Below the pieces are notes generated by a model. It was not told the DNA's origin, did not search any database, and saw only the letters and a program-made list of their open reading frames with translations. Position numbers and translations under genes: made by a program. 16,874 nt of DNA from Kiritimatiellales bacterium (GTDB lineage Bacteria; Verrucomicrobiota; Kiritimatiellia; Kiritimatiellales; Pontiellaceae): NCBI GenBank assembly GCA_021734595.1, contig JAIPIO010000040.1, positions 1 to 16,874 of the forward strand, written 5' to 3'. Of this stretch, positions 1 through 6,496 are shown in pieces (positions within the stretch are counted from its first letter, which is position 1; every line of letters starts with the position of its first letter).

Positions 1-1098
1 GCCAAAGTCGTTCAGAACCAGGATATGGTGCTGCGCGCGTTCGGCGCGGACGGATTCTTCACGGACTTGAGCTGCATGCCGTTCTACGGGGTGTGGGATG
101 TGCGCAACACCTGCTGGAACCAGCGGTTGATGAACTTGTTTGATGTCAGTTCCGATATGTTTGGCGCGCCGACCATACCGGGGACACAGGTTGGAACCGT
201 TGGTGAGGCCGTGGCTGAACGCACGGGTTTTGCTGTCGGCACACCGATCTGCGTCGGGGCCGGAGACCAGAACTGCAGCGTGGTTGGCATGGGTGCAATA
301 AAGCCGGGTATGGCAACGGTTACTCTGGGAACGGCCGGACTGGCCATTCTTGCTGTTGACGAACCCGTGCCGGGTTTTGGCGGTATGATGATCACGCACC
401 ACGCTGTGCCGGGACAGTGGGAAGTCGAAGGATTATCGAACGCGGCCGCGAGTTCGTTTCGCTGGTTCCGTGATGTTGTCGGCACACAGGAACTGCAACA
501 GGCCGCGGAGAAGGGCGCCAACGCCTACGAACTGTTGACCGCGCTTGCGGAGCAGAGTACGGCTGGGGCACGCGGGGTTCTATACCTGCCATACCTCGCG
601 ACAGCCGGCACGCCGCGTTGGAATGCAGATGCCCGATCCGCTTTCATCGGCATGTCCCTGGCGCATAACCGGGCGGATATGGTGCGTTCCGTTATGGAAG
701 GTGTTGTACTCGAAATCCGCGATATGATCCAGCAATGGCAACTGAAAGACATGGCGGTGGACGTGTTGCGCGTTGGTGGCGGCGCCACAAAATCGCCGCT
801 CTGGAACCAGATTCAGGCAGACGTTTACGGACGCCCCGTGCAGACTTTGCGCGAAAGCGATACGACAGTTCTTGGCGCCGCCATTCTTGGCGGAGTCGGA
901 GGTGGAGTTTTCCGGTCCATTGCTGAAGGCGTGGAAAGCATGGTACATGTGACTGGAGAACTTATGCCGGACGCTCATGCCAATACAGTGTATGAAGAGC
1001 TTTACCAAGCGTACTGTGCGGCGTATGACGGGTTGGCGCAGGGCGGAACATTCCAAAAAATTGCCGCACTGCAGCATAGTGCATCGGGATTAGAATAG
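1..1098 (+). CDS. FGGY-family carbohydrate kinase, xylulokinase-like (5' end missing)
   Basis: ATP-dependent sugar kinase that would phosphorylate a ketose, polyol or related sugar in the cytoplasm. The reading frame is open from base 1, so the gene starts outside the window; the ATG at 25 is internal. What remains (about 365 codons of a family that usually has about 500) is the end of the first actin-like domain and all of the second. Visible signatures are G-A-G-D-Q at 256-270, followed by a Gly/Thr-rich G-M-A-T-V-T-L-G-T-A stretch, which is the usual FGGY domain junction, and V-G-G-G-A-T-K-S-P-L-W-N-Q near 770-810 for the C-terminal nucleotide-binding motif, then L-G-A-A-I-L-G-G. The substrate cannot be assigned: xylulose, another pentulose or an autoinducer-2-type substrate are all possible in this fold. 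An IclR-type regulator follows on the same strand, a common arrangement for sugar catabolic genes. Confidence 0.88.
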   Translation, partial: AKVVQNQDMVLRAFGADGFFTDLSCMPFYGVWDVRNTCWNQRLMNLFDVSSDMFGAPTIPGTQVGTVGEAVAERTGFAVGTPICVGAGDQNCSVVGMGAIKPGMATVTLGTAGLAILAVDEPVPGFGGMMITHHAVPGQWEVEGLSNAAASSFRWFRDVVGTQELQQAAEKGANAYELLTALAEQSTAGARGVLYLPYLATAGTPRWNADARSAFIGMSLAHNRADMVRSVMEGVVLEIRDMIQQWQLKDMAVDVLRVGGGATKSPLWNQIQADVYGRPVQTLRESDTTVLGAAILGGVGGGVFRSIAEGVESMVHVTGELMPDAHANTVYEELYQAYCAAYDGLAQGGTFQKIAALQHSASGLE

Positions 1099-1114
1099 GT
1101 CCCTGAATCCGTGA

Positions 1115-1214
1115 GAAAACAACCGGCAAAAAACTTTTATTTTGCATGCAAACAAGTTACACAAGAACAGTGCCTTAACCCGTTGGGTAACGGGCATTTT
1201 TGCCGGTTGTTTTC
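1115..1214. repeat. Nested palindrome element: 18-bp perfect inverted repeat enclosing two further palindromes
   Basis: Between the kinase stop and the IclR gene, the arm GAAAACAACCGGCAAAAA (1115-1132) is the exact reverse complement of 1197-1214. The 64-nt interior holds a 12-bp perfect palindrome, TTTGCATGCAAA (1141-1152), and a hairpin at 1171-1196, with CCCGTT at 1179-1184 facing AACGGG at 1189-1194 and TGCC/GGCA alternatives at its base. As RNA this can fold as a closing stem carrying two stem-loops. It could end kinase transcripts, be a structured leader for the IclR gene, or be a small non-autonomous repeat element. No long U tract follows the 3' arm, so it is not a textbook intrinsic terminator. 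Confidence 0.8.
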
Positions 1215-1329
1215 CCGCGGGGATTTCCCGTAGCACTGCATCTGCTTCCAAGCCTGCGCCTTGCGGTACAAAGTACAGCGGCGGCTTGCCTTGAAAACAT
1301 CTACAGCACGACGGAAAATTCCCGGATTC

Positions 1330-1335
1330 AGGAGG
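1330..1335 (+). promoter_or_regulatory. Shine-Dalgarno AGGAGG of the IclR-family gene
   Basis: AGGAGG lies 5 nt before the ATG at 1341. It fixes the start there, although the frame is open upstream to about 1200. The upstream stretch overlaps the palindrome element and does not look coding. Confidence 0.85.
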
Positions 1336-1340
1336 TTGTT

Positions 1341-2129
1341 ATGAGCGGCGTACGAAAAAAAAAGGACCGATACGCGGTTCCAGCGGTTGATGCCATGCTC
1401 GACGCAGTGGAATATTTGGCCGAGCACAAACAACCGCTTGGCGTCACGCACCTGGCGCGGGAGCTAGGCTTGTCGACCAACCTGGTTTTCCGGGTCATGA
1501 AGCGGCTTGTCGAGCGCGGCTATGCCACCATAGACGAAGCCAGCAACTATCAGCTTGGCACCCACTTTTTTACGCTCGGGATGAAACTTTATTCCCGCTT
1601 TGATCTGCGCCGGCAGGCGAGAGGGTTTCTGCGGGAACTCTGTGTAAAATGCGGCGAAACCTGTCAGTTGCAGGTGCCGGACGGGGACCGGATGCTGGCC
1701 GCGGAAGTCATTACCCCGGACAGCGATTATTACATGCAGGTAGTGCCGGGCAGCCGGGTCTACTATCACGCCAATGCGTTCGGCAAGTGTGTGTTGGCTC
1801 ACCTTCCCGAAGACGACTTGAACGCTGTTCTGGCCGAGGGACTTCCGGCCCTGACGCCCAACAGCATTGCATCCGAAGAAAAACTCAGGGAAGAACTGGA
1901 GACGGTTCGCGAAACGGGACTGGCCCACGACCGTAACGAGTACCTGCTCGGCGTTTACTGCATAGGCGCGCCGGTCTTCGACTTCCAGGGCAGAGTTGTG
2001 GCGGGAATCGGCATTACGGGCCTGAGTTCGCGACTGCATAATGAACGTGTCGCCGAACTTGAGCAACTGGTCAAGAAGTGTGCTGCATCCATCTCGCGAG
2101 CCATGGGGACGGACCGGCAGGATGTTTAA
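1341..2129 (+). CDS. IclR-family transcriptional regulator
   Basis: DNA-binding regulator of 262 aa, the usual IclR length. The N-terminal winged helix-turn-helix lies at about residues 14-75: a helix running A-V-D-A-M-L-D-A-V-E-Y-L, then L-G-V-T-H-L-A-R-E-L-G-L-S-T-N-L-V-F-R as the helix-turn-helix, then R-G-Y and the wing. The C-terminal effector-binding domain (about 90-255) shows the family pattern around H-A-N-A-F-G-K and a late G-A-P-V-F-D-F-Q-G-R-V-V-A-G-I-G-I-T-G segment. IclR proteins bind small metabolites and repress or activate nearby catabolic genes; the FGGY kinase upstream is the obvious candidate target (inference). The start is set by a strong Shine-Dalgarno. Codons 5-8 contain an unbroken run of nine A residues (1355-1363), a possible slippage site. 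The gene faces the minus-strand lipoprotein gene tail to tail across about 83 bp without a clear terminator. Confidence 0.9.
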   Translation: MSGVRKKKDRYAVPAVDAMLDAVEYLAEHKQPLGVTHLARELGLSTNLVFRVMKRLVERGYATIDEASNYQLGTHFFTLGMKLYSRFDLRRQARGFLRELCVKCGETCQLQVPDGDRMLAAEVITPDSDYYMQVVPGSRVYYHANAFGKCVLAHLPEDDLNAVLAEGLPALTPNSIASEEKLREELETVRETGLAHDRNEYLLGVYCIGAPVFDFQGRVVAGIGITGLSSRLHNERVAELEQLVKKCAASISRAMGTDRQDV

Positions 2130-2212
2130 AGCGTTTGCGGCACGGAAATAGTAGGGGCTATTGGGGACCTACGCAGGCAACTCCTCAGGATTAGGATTGT
2201 TGCGGAGGATGT

Positions 2213-3727
2213 TTACTGCAAAGGCCTGATCTGGGCTTGGTTTTCATCCATCAGGATGCTTTGGCGTGGAGTAACTGTTCGTTTCAAGTATGCGCCGGAC
2301 GGGAAGGTTGCTTCGACCGTGACACTGTCCGACCAGTCGCCGAGTCCGATGTGCTGGACAAGCGGTTGTTGATTGCCGCTGTTGCCGGCGGAAACTTCGC
2401 GTATTTGCAGGAGATTGCCCGCCGTGATTCGCAGTCGCGTGCCGATTCCTGACACATTCGAGCCGTTTCCGCCGCGGACTCGAATCTTAAGCCATGCATT
2501 GCGGTTCCCCTGGTTTTGAAAAAGTTTTCCGTGCACCAGGAGATCGAGGTCGCCATCGTTGTCATAATCGGCCCATGCCACTTGATATGTACCGGCGGTT
2601 CGAACGCCGCGTGCATCGCCCACCGCTTTGAAGCGTCCTGTTCCATCGTTTTCGAAGAGGTCGCCGCGGTCGCCCTTGTAGACCGTGGTGATGTATAGAT
2701 CCAGATCCCCATCGTTATCGTAGTCCCCGAGGGCCCCCTTTGCGTAGGATTCCTGCCAGTAGATGCCCGCGGCATTTTTAGCATTGATGTTTGTAAACGT
2801 ATAGGCGGGCGGTCCGGAGTTGATTTGTATTTGCACCCGGTTCTGCCATTTCGGGGGGTGCGAGAAATTCACTACCGCCAGGTCAAGGTTCCCATCGTTA
2901 TTCAGGTCACCCCAGCAGGAGCCGATGGTGTGTCCTGTATATTCGTATGCGGGATAGTATTTGGATGCGGGTTGTTTGCCGATTTTGGCAACTCCGTAGA
3001 CACCACGTTTTTTTGCTTCATCCTGGAAATGTCCGGTGCCGTCGTTCACCCACAAATTATTCGGCATCAGCCGGTAGTTCGAGACATAGAGATCTTGATC
3101 GCCGTCATTGTCGAAATCCGCCCAGTTCGCGCCTCGTGCCGCCCAGCATGCGCCATCGGTGAGGCGTTTTGGTTCAGAGAAAATGCCTTCTCCTTTTTGC
3201 CGGTAAAATTGATCCGGCATGATAGGTCCGCCGAATGTTTTTTCGTAGTTCGTGATATAGAGGTCGAGCCAGCCGTCGTTGTTTGCATCGGCGGCCGCGG
3301 CCCATGGTCTTGAGGGTGACGGATTGCCGGGGAACTGGACATTTTCGAATTGCTGCTGCCCGACGTTGCGATGAAGGGAGCCTTTCCCCCTGGTGGAAAG
3401 GAAATCCAGCTTCCCATCATTGTCGAAGTCCGCCCACAGACCGGGTCCGGAAATGGTTTTCTCTACGGTGGTGAATGTACCGTCCCCATTGTTTCGATAG
3501 AGCGTCGGACCGATTATGACGTCCGGCCGGTTGTCGTTATTGAAATCGCCCCATGCACACGGGCTTCCGGAGGCGCCTTTCAGGCCGGCCGCGGTCGTTA
3601 CGTCTTCGAAGGAGGGTGGCGGGGCCGCGGTTTTGACCGGTGGCGGCAGCAGCGGCCGCGTGGCGCATCCCGAGGTTACGACAATGCAGGTGACGGCGAT
3701 TAGATGTACCGTGACTGTTGTCCGCAC
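2213..3727 (-). CDS. Secreted lipoprotein with seven VCBS/FG-GAP-type repeats and an ASPIC/UnbV domain
   Basis: Probable cell-envelope protein of 504 aa with a Ca-binding beta-propeller-like body; no enzymatic role is established for such proteins. I place the start at the GTG at 3727: it has AAGGAG 6 nt upstream and opens directly into a lipoprotein-type signal (one Arg, hydrophobic core, then V-V-T-S-G-C with Cys21). The lipobox is imperfect because -3 is Thr. A Pro-rich linker follows (26-38), then seven Asp/Asn-rich loops of the form D-x-[DN]-x-[DN]-x-x-D, for example D-F-N-N-D-N-R-P-D at 61-69, D-F-D-N-D-G-K-L-D, D-L-N-N-D-G-N-L-D and two copies of D-Y-D-N-D-G-D-L-D. The last 80 or so residues (N-A-W-L-K-I-R-V-R-G onward) match the ASPIC/UnbV domain seen in CRTAC1-like proteins. 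It lies 32 nt after the aldo/keto reductase stop, so the two are probably cotranscribed. Confidence 0.88.
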   Translation of the reverse strand: MRTTVTVHLIAVTCIVVTSGCATRPLLPPPVKTAAPPPSFEDVTTAAGLKGASGSPCAWGDFNNDNRPDVIIGPTLYRNNGDGTFTTVEKTISGPGLWADFDNDGKLDFLSTRGKGSLHRNVGQQQFENVQFPGNPSPSRPWAAAADANNDGWLDLYITNYEKTFGGPIMPDQFYRQKGEGIFSEPKRLTDGACWAARGANWADFDNDGDQDLYVSNYRLMPNNLWVNDGTGHFQDEAKKRGVYGVAKIGKQPASKYYPAYEYTGHTIGSCWGDLNNDGNLDLAVVNFSHPPKWQNRVQIQINSGPPAYTFTNINAKNAAGIYWQESYAKGALGDYDNDGDLDLYITTVYKGDRGDLFENDGTGRFKAVGDARGVRTAGTYQVAWADYDNDGDLDLLVHGKLFQNQGNRNAWLKIRVRGGNGSNVSGIGTRLRITAGNLLQIREVSAGNSGNQQPLVQHIGLGDWSDSVTVEATFPSGAYLKRTVTPRQSILMDENQAQIRPLQ

Positions 3728-3733
3728 TGCTGA

Positions 3734-3739
3734 CTCCTT
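3734..3739 (-). promoter_or_regulatory. Shine-Dalgarno AAGGAG that decides the GTG start of the VCBS lipoprotein
   Basis: On the minus strand AAGGAG is followed by TCAGCA and then GTG (3727-3725). Earlier in-frame ATG codons (3844, 3823, 3763) lie inside or almost touching the upstream reductase gene and would bury the signal peptide behind a charged extension, so the GTG is preferred. Confidence 0.8.
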
Positions 3740-3759
3740 AATTGGCCGTTTGACAACGA

Positions 3760-4869
3760 TCATTCCGCCAAGTTTTCGACCGCGTAATCCATGGCATCCA
3801 TGATCGCCAGGTGCTGGGTGCATTTTTGCTCGCACACGCCGCATTTTCGGCAGACATCCGCTTTTGGTCCCTGTATTTTAGCGTACGCCTGTTTTGCGCT
3901 TTCTTCGAGTCCCCATGCGCGATGATCGAACACGGCATTCATGACGGCCGGTATATCGATGTTTTCGGGGCAGGGCAGGCAATATCTGCAAGCGGTGCAG
4001 TAATCGGCTTTCTTCTCGTCGATGGCATTGAGGAACTGGTTGATTTCAGTCATTTGTTCGGTGGAGAATGCCCCCTTCTCGGCAGCGACGATTGTGTCAT
4101 CGACATCCTGTTTCTTTTGCATGCCACAAAGAATGGTGTCGATGGTTGAATGAGAGAGGAGGAAGCGTACCGCCAGTTCCGGTACGGTTTCCGCGCCGGT
4201 CCGTTGCGCGAGATCCAGCAGGACTGGGCTTTCCTGTGCCAGGCGTCCACCGCCTACGGGGTTCATGATGATCGTGCCGATGCCGCGCTTATGTGCTTCA
4301 GCGATAGCGGGGGCATAGCGTCGATTGAGCAGGTTATAGGTGAACAGGATGACCTCGCACCAGTCGATATGGTCCATATAAGACAGCAGATTGTCGACTG
4401 AATCGTGCGTGGTGAATCCAGTGTGGCCGATGAGACCTTCATCCCGTGCTTTCAGGATTCCGTCGACCATGCCTCCCTTTGCGGTTGCCTGCTCGAAGTG
4501 TTCTCGACTGTCTATGTTCCAGACTTGGTAGAAATCCAAGTAGTCCACCCTCAGCCTGCGCATGGATTCTTCCAGGCGTCGTCGGACACAGTCGGCGGTC
4601 GGCGCGTCATCCGGCTGAATCTTCGTGATCCAGGGTGCACATTTAGTGGAGAGGATGACTTTGTCCCGGTAGCCATCCTGCAGGGCTTCACCCAGTATCC
4701 ATTCCGACTCGCCGTATCCTCGCGATGTATCGATATAGCGGCATCCTGAATCGATGGCATGCCGGATGAGTGCGATAGCGTCATTGACGTCTCGGGGGAA
4801 CCGCATGGCCCCGATGCTTACCGGTGTAACTTTAAATCCTGAGCGTTGTCCGAATATCCGTTCGTTCAT
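3760..4869 (-). CDS. Aldo/keto reductase with C-terminal Fe-S cluster motifs
   Basis: Predicted cytoplasmic NAD(P)H-linked oxidoreductase of 369 aa. The N-terminal (beta/alpha)8 aldo/keto reductase domain spans about residues 10-275: Y-I-D-T-S-R-G-Y-G-E-S-E carries Asp47 and Tyr52, S-T-K carries Lys76, and D-Y-L-D-F-Y-Q-V-W-N occupies the segment where the fourth tetrad residue, His, normally sits; here it is Trp117. The C-terminal part has eight cysteines in two sets: C291, C294, C297, C300 (C-T-A-C-R-Y-C-L-P-C-P) and C340, C343, C346, C350 (C-R-K-C-G-V-C-E-Q-K-C). This is the layout of the Fe-S branch of the family. The start is the ATG at 4869 with CAGGAG just upstream; a 14-residue extension is possible but has no ribosome site. 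It is the first gene of a two-gene unit with the VCBS lipoprotein and diverges from the LacI-family gene. The substrate is unknown, perhaps an oxidised sugar or inositol-type compound. Confidence 0.9.
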   Translation of the reverse strand: MNERIFGQRSGFKVTPVSIGAMRFPRDVNDAIALIRHAIDSGCRYIDTSRGYGESEWILGEALQDGYRDKVILSTKCAPWITKIQPDDAPTADCVRRRLEESMRRLRVDYLDFYQVWNIDSREHFEQATAKGGMVDGILKARDEGLIGHTGFTTHDSVDNLLSYMDHIDWCEVILFTYNLLNRRYAPAIAEAHKRGIGTIIMNPVGGGRLAQESPVLLDLAQRTGAETVPELAVRFLLSHSTIDTILCGMQKKQDVDDTIVAAEKGAFSTEQMTEINQFLNAIDEKKADYCTACRYCLPCPENIDIPAVMNAVFDHRAWGLEESAKQAYAKIQGPKADVCRKCGVCEQKCTQHLAIMDAMDYAVENLAE

Positions 4870-4874
4870 GGAAA

Positions 4875-4879
4875 CTCCT
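4875..4879 (-). promoter_or_regulatory. Shine-Dalgarno AGGAG deciding the aldo/keto reductase start
   Basis: On the minus strand CAGGAG is followed by TTTCC and then ATG at 4869-4867, selecting this start over the in-frame ATG at 4911. Confidence 0.75.
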
Positions 4880-5093
4880 GATTGGCCGCCATCCGAAGGA
4901 GTCAGCAACAAGAGAGCGAACCCTTACGGGATGGCGTCTAACTGAATTGAGAGACATTCCTTTTAAAATAGCGTTGATCGAGCAATCTTCCACGGGTGCT
5001 CCACGTCAGGCTGGGTGACCCATGGGGCCTGATGCGGGCGTGCCACATGTCGTTCCTTTTCTGGCTTCCGAGAAAATTGGTTGACATATCGAC

Positions 5094-5118
5094 AGGCGGT
5101 CGCCGGGTGGAACCGCCT
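5094..5118. repeat. Inverted repeat AGGCGGT / ACCGCCT (7-bp stem, 11-nt loop)
   Basis: A perfect 7-bp GC-rich stem in the non-coding half of the divergent region, not followed by a T tract on either strand. It could be an operator, part of a dispersed repeat, or chance. Confidence 0.4.
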
Positions 5119-5211
5119 CCCACGCTTTGGTGCCAATGTTCTCACGGTTTCAGGCAAGCGCCATAGGGGCCAGGCAGAACCTTAGAGGCCTTATTTTTCA
5201 GGTTATGTTAT

Positions 5212-5240
5212 TTGACACGACGTTTTCCACGGGGTATTAT
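5212..5240 (+). promoter_or_regulatory. Sigma-70-type promoter of the LacI-family gene
   Basis: TTGACA (5212-5217) is separated by exactly 17 nt from TATTAT (5235-5240): a full-consensus -35 and a 5/6 -10 at ideal spacing. Transcription would begin near 5247, leaving a leader of about 60 nt before the ATG at 5309. An AT-rich stretch upstream (5191-5211) resembles an UP element. Confidence 0.75.
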
Positions 5241-5276
5241 TAAGTGTTTAATATTAGTAATTTAATCATATTGTTT

Positions 5277-5292
5277 CATGGCGCTGGCCATG
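5277..5292 (+). promoter_or_regulatory. Inverted repeat CATGGC-GCTG-GCCATG in the LacI-family leader
   Basis: A perfect 6+6 inverted repeat, about 30 nt after the predicted transcription start and 4 nt before the Shine-Dalgarno (GGGAGAG 5297-5303). Its place fits an autoregulatory operator or an RNA hairpin near the ribosome site. A functional role is inference only. Confidence 0.4.
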
Positions 5293-5308
5293 TGTCGGGA
5301 GAGAAGCG

Positions 5309-6340
5309 ATGAAGCGAGTGAAGCTTGCCGACATTGCGAAAAAAGGGAATACGTCGGTGGCCGCTGTATCCGCGGTGCTGAACAATAAGGTGGGAAAAAA
5401 TATTTTTGTCGGCAAGGATACCCAGGCTCGTGTTTTACAGATCGCGCAGGAGCTGGGCTATGTGCCGAACAACGCCAGCAGCAGGTTTTTCGGCAAGACG
5501 TCCACGTTGGCCGGTGTTATTTTGCCCAGCATCCGATCAAGCTACTTCAGCGCCTTTTTTCAATACTTCCAGCAAACCCTGTTCAAGCACGGCGTATCGG
5601 TCGTGTTGGCAACCCCCGAAGAAACAACGGAGGAGCAGGAAAACGAAGCGATTTACCAGATGCTCAGTCAGAACGTTTACCCCCTGGTCATCTCTCCGCA
5701 CCTGGGTCGAACCAAACGTGGCAACATCGATCTGATCGCGAAGAATCATGTGCCGATAATCAGCTTGGACAAGGAAATAGACGGCATCGAAAGGCAGTAC
5801 CACGTGCATGCTGACTACGGGCAGGCGGCGGTTGCGCTGTTGACTCGGCTTGCCGAGAAGCAACGGCGCAGGATTGTGTATGTCACAAAACACCAGAAGA
5901 GTGGTCCAAGCCTCTATGCCCGCAACGCCATTGAAAGAGCCTTTAAGACACTGGGGCTTCCGTTCGATCCTTCGTACAACATTTTTGCATACGAGATTTC
6001 GACGCCCGAACGGATTCTCGATCTCATTCTTGACCATGCGGGTGGTATGCCGGACGGCATTATTTTTTTTAAGAACGCCATGGTTTCGCACAGCCTAGCC
6101 ATTGAGCAAATGCGTGCGAACGAGGTACGACCGGGTGAGGAGATTTCGCTTGCCTGCCTGGAAGATGTCGATGTGTTCAATTCGGCAACTGACCTCCCGA
6201 TCAGCGGGTATCGGGCGGACATACGCACGGTTGGCGTAACCGTAGGCGAAGCCGCGTGGGACATCATTCACGGCAGAACACCTTCGTTCGGGAGGGAGTT
6301 CATCCATGATATGGTATTCACGGATCGGGGAACAATATGA
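5309..6340 (+). CDS. LacI-family transcriptional regulator
   Basis: Sugar-responsive repressor or activator of 343 aa, the usual LacI/GalR length. The N-terminal helix-turn-helix lies at about residues 4-28, K-L-A-D-I-A-K-K-G-N-T-S-V-A-A-V-S-A-V-L-N-N. It keeps the V-S-x-V-L-N core but has Ala where many members have Arg in the recognition helix. Then come T-Q-A-R-V-L-Q-I-A-Q-E-L-G-Y-V-P-N-N-A-S-S and the hinge, and a periplasmic-binding-like effector domain from about 65 onward, beginning L-A-G-V-I-L-P-S and including H-V-P-I-I-S-L-D-K-E. Start: ATG with GGGAGAG 5 nt upstream and a strong promoter. It is divergent from the reductase unit and codirectional with the pseudopilin and the A/B/C array, so its likely targets are itself and one or both of these (inference). 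Which ligand it binds is not readable. Confidence 0.9.
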   Translation: MKRVKLADIAKKGNTSVAAVSAVLNNKVGKNIFVGKDTQARVLQIAQELGYVPNNASSRFFGKTSTLAGVILPSIRSSYFSAFFQYFQQTLFKHGVSVVLATPEETTEEQENEAIYQMLSQNVYPLVISPHLGRTKRGNIDLIAKNHVPIISLDKEIDGIERQYHVHADYGQAAVALLTRLAEKQRRRIVYVTKHQKSGPSLYARNAIERAFKTLGLPFDPSYNIFAYEISTPERILDLILDHAGGMPDGIIFFKNAMVSHSLAIEQMRANEVRPGEEISLACLEDVDVFNSATDLPISGYRADIRTVGVTVGEAAWDIIHGRTPSFGREFIHDMVFTDRGTI

Positions 6341-6390
6341 ACAGTGAACGGTTGTGAAGGGACACATGTCAAGTTTCGGGAATAAGCTCT

Positions 6391-6400
6391 CAACCGGTTG
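6391..6400. promoter_or_regulatory. 10-bp palindrome CAACCGGTTG, candidate LacI-type operator
   Basis: A perfect 10-bp palindrome with a central CpG, the symmetry typical of LacI-family operators. It lies 51 bp after the LacI-family stop and 97 bp before the pseudopilin ATG. I found no recognisable sigma-70 promoter beside it, and a 10-bp palindrome can occur by chance. Confidence 0.35.
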
Positions 6401-6412
6401 CAGGACTGGTGC

Positions 6413-6475
6413 TGAAACCTGAAACCTGAAACCTGAAACCTGAAACCTGAACACTGAACACTGAACACTGAAACC
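6413..6475. repeat. Heptameric tandem repeat, nine units (TGAAACC / TGAACAC)
   Basis: Five copies of TGAAACC, three of TGAACAC and one more TGAAACC, all in exact 7-bp register. The array ends 10 nt before the GGAGG of the pseudopilin gene. The block of identical variant units suggests expansion by slippage or unequal exchange. It is neither CRISPR (no spacers) nor coding on the plus strand. Confidence 0.95.
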
Positions 6476-6496
6476 TGCGACGTCTGGAGGCGTCTT

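Larger units (their letters stand above)
4870..5308. other. Divergent intergenic region between the aldo/keto reductase and LacI-family genes
   Basis: This is 439 bp without a credible gene. The half next to the LacI-family gene holds a clear plus-strand promoter and a leader inverted repeat. A 7-bp hairpin (AGGCGGT 5094-5100 with ACCGCCT 5112-5118) lies mid-region. For the minus-strand reductase I see only an AT-rich patch with the 8-bp palindrome TTTTAAAA near 4962-4969 that could hold a -10 element, without a convincing -35. Short frames across 4938-5157 lack ribosome sites and coding character. Confidence 0.7.

Noticed and set aside
1266..1276. Short palindrome GTAC-AAA-GTAC before the IclR gene
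   Set aside because: Only 4+4 bp and no promoter it clearly overlaps; too weak to call an operator.
1200..1340. N-terminal extension of the IclR frame upstream of 1341
   Set aside because: It has no ribosome site, would begin inside the palindrome element, and lacks family similarity; AGGAGG before 1341 settles the start.
2130..2212. Bidirectional terminator between the convergent IclR and lipoprotein genes
   Set aside because: Only a 5-bp GTAGG/CCTAC pairing with a 12-nt loop and no T tract; not enough to call.
2825..3313. Plus-strand frame of 162 codons opposite the VCBS lipoprotein
   Set aside because: It is the antisense of the Asp/Asn-rich repeats; its periodic composition follows from the GAC/AAC-rich repeats on the other strand.
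3728..4908. The 12-mer AAGGAGTCAGCA occurs both before the lipoprotein start (minus strand) and near 4897-4908 (plus strand)
   Set aside because: The plus-strand copy is not followed by a start codon at suitable distance and the flanks do not match; most likely coincidence.
5081..5086. Second TTGACA box in the divergent region
   Set aside because: No -10-like hexamer occurs 16-18 nt downstream, which is GC-rich on the plus strand.
6413..6475. CRISPR array
   Set aside because: Units are 7 bp, contiguous and without spacers, and no cas gene is in the window.
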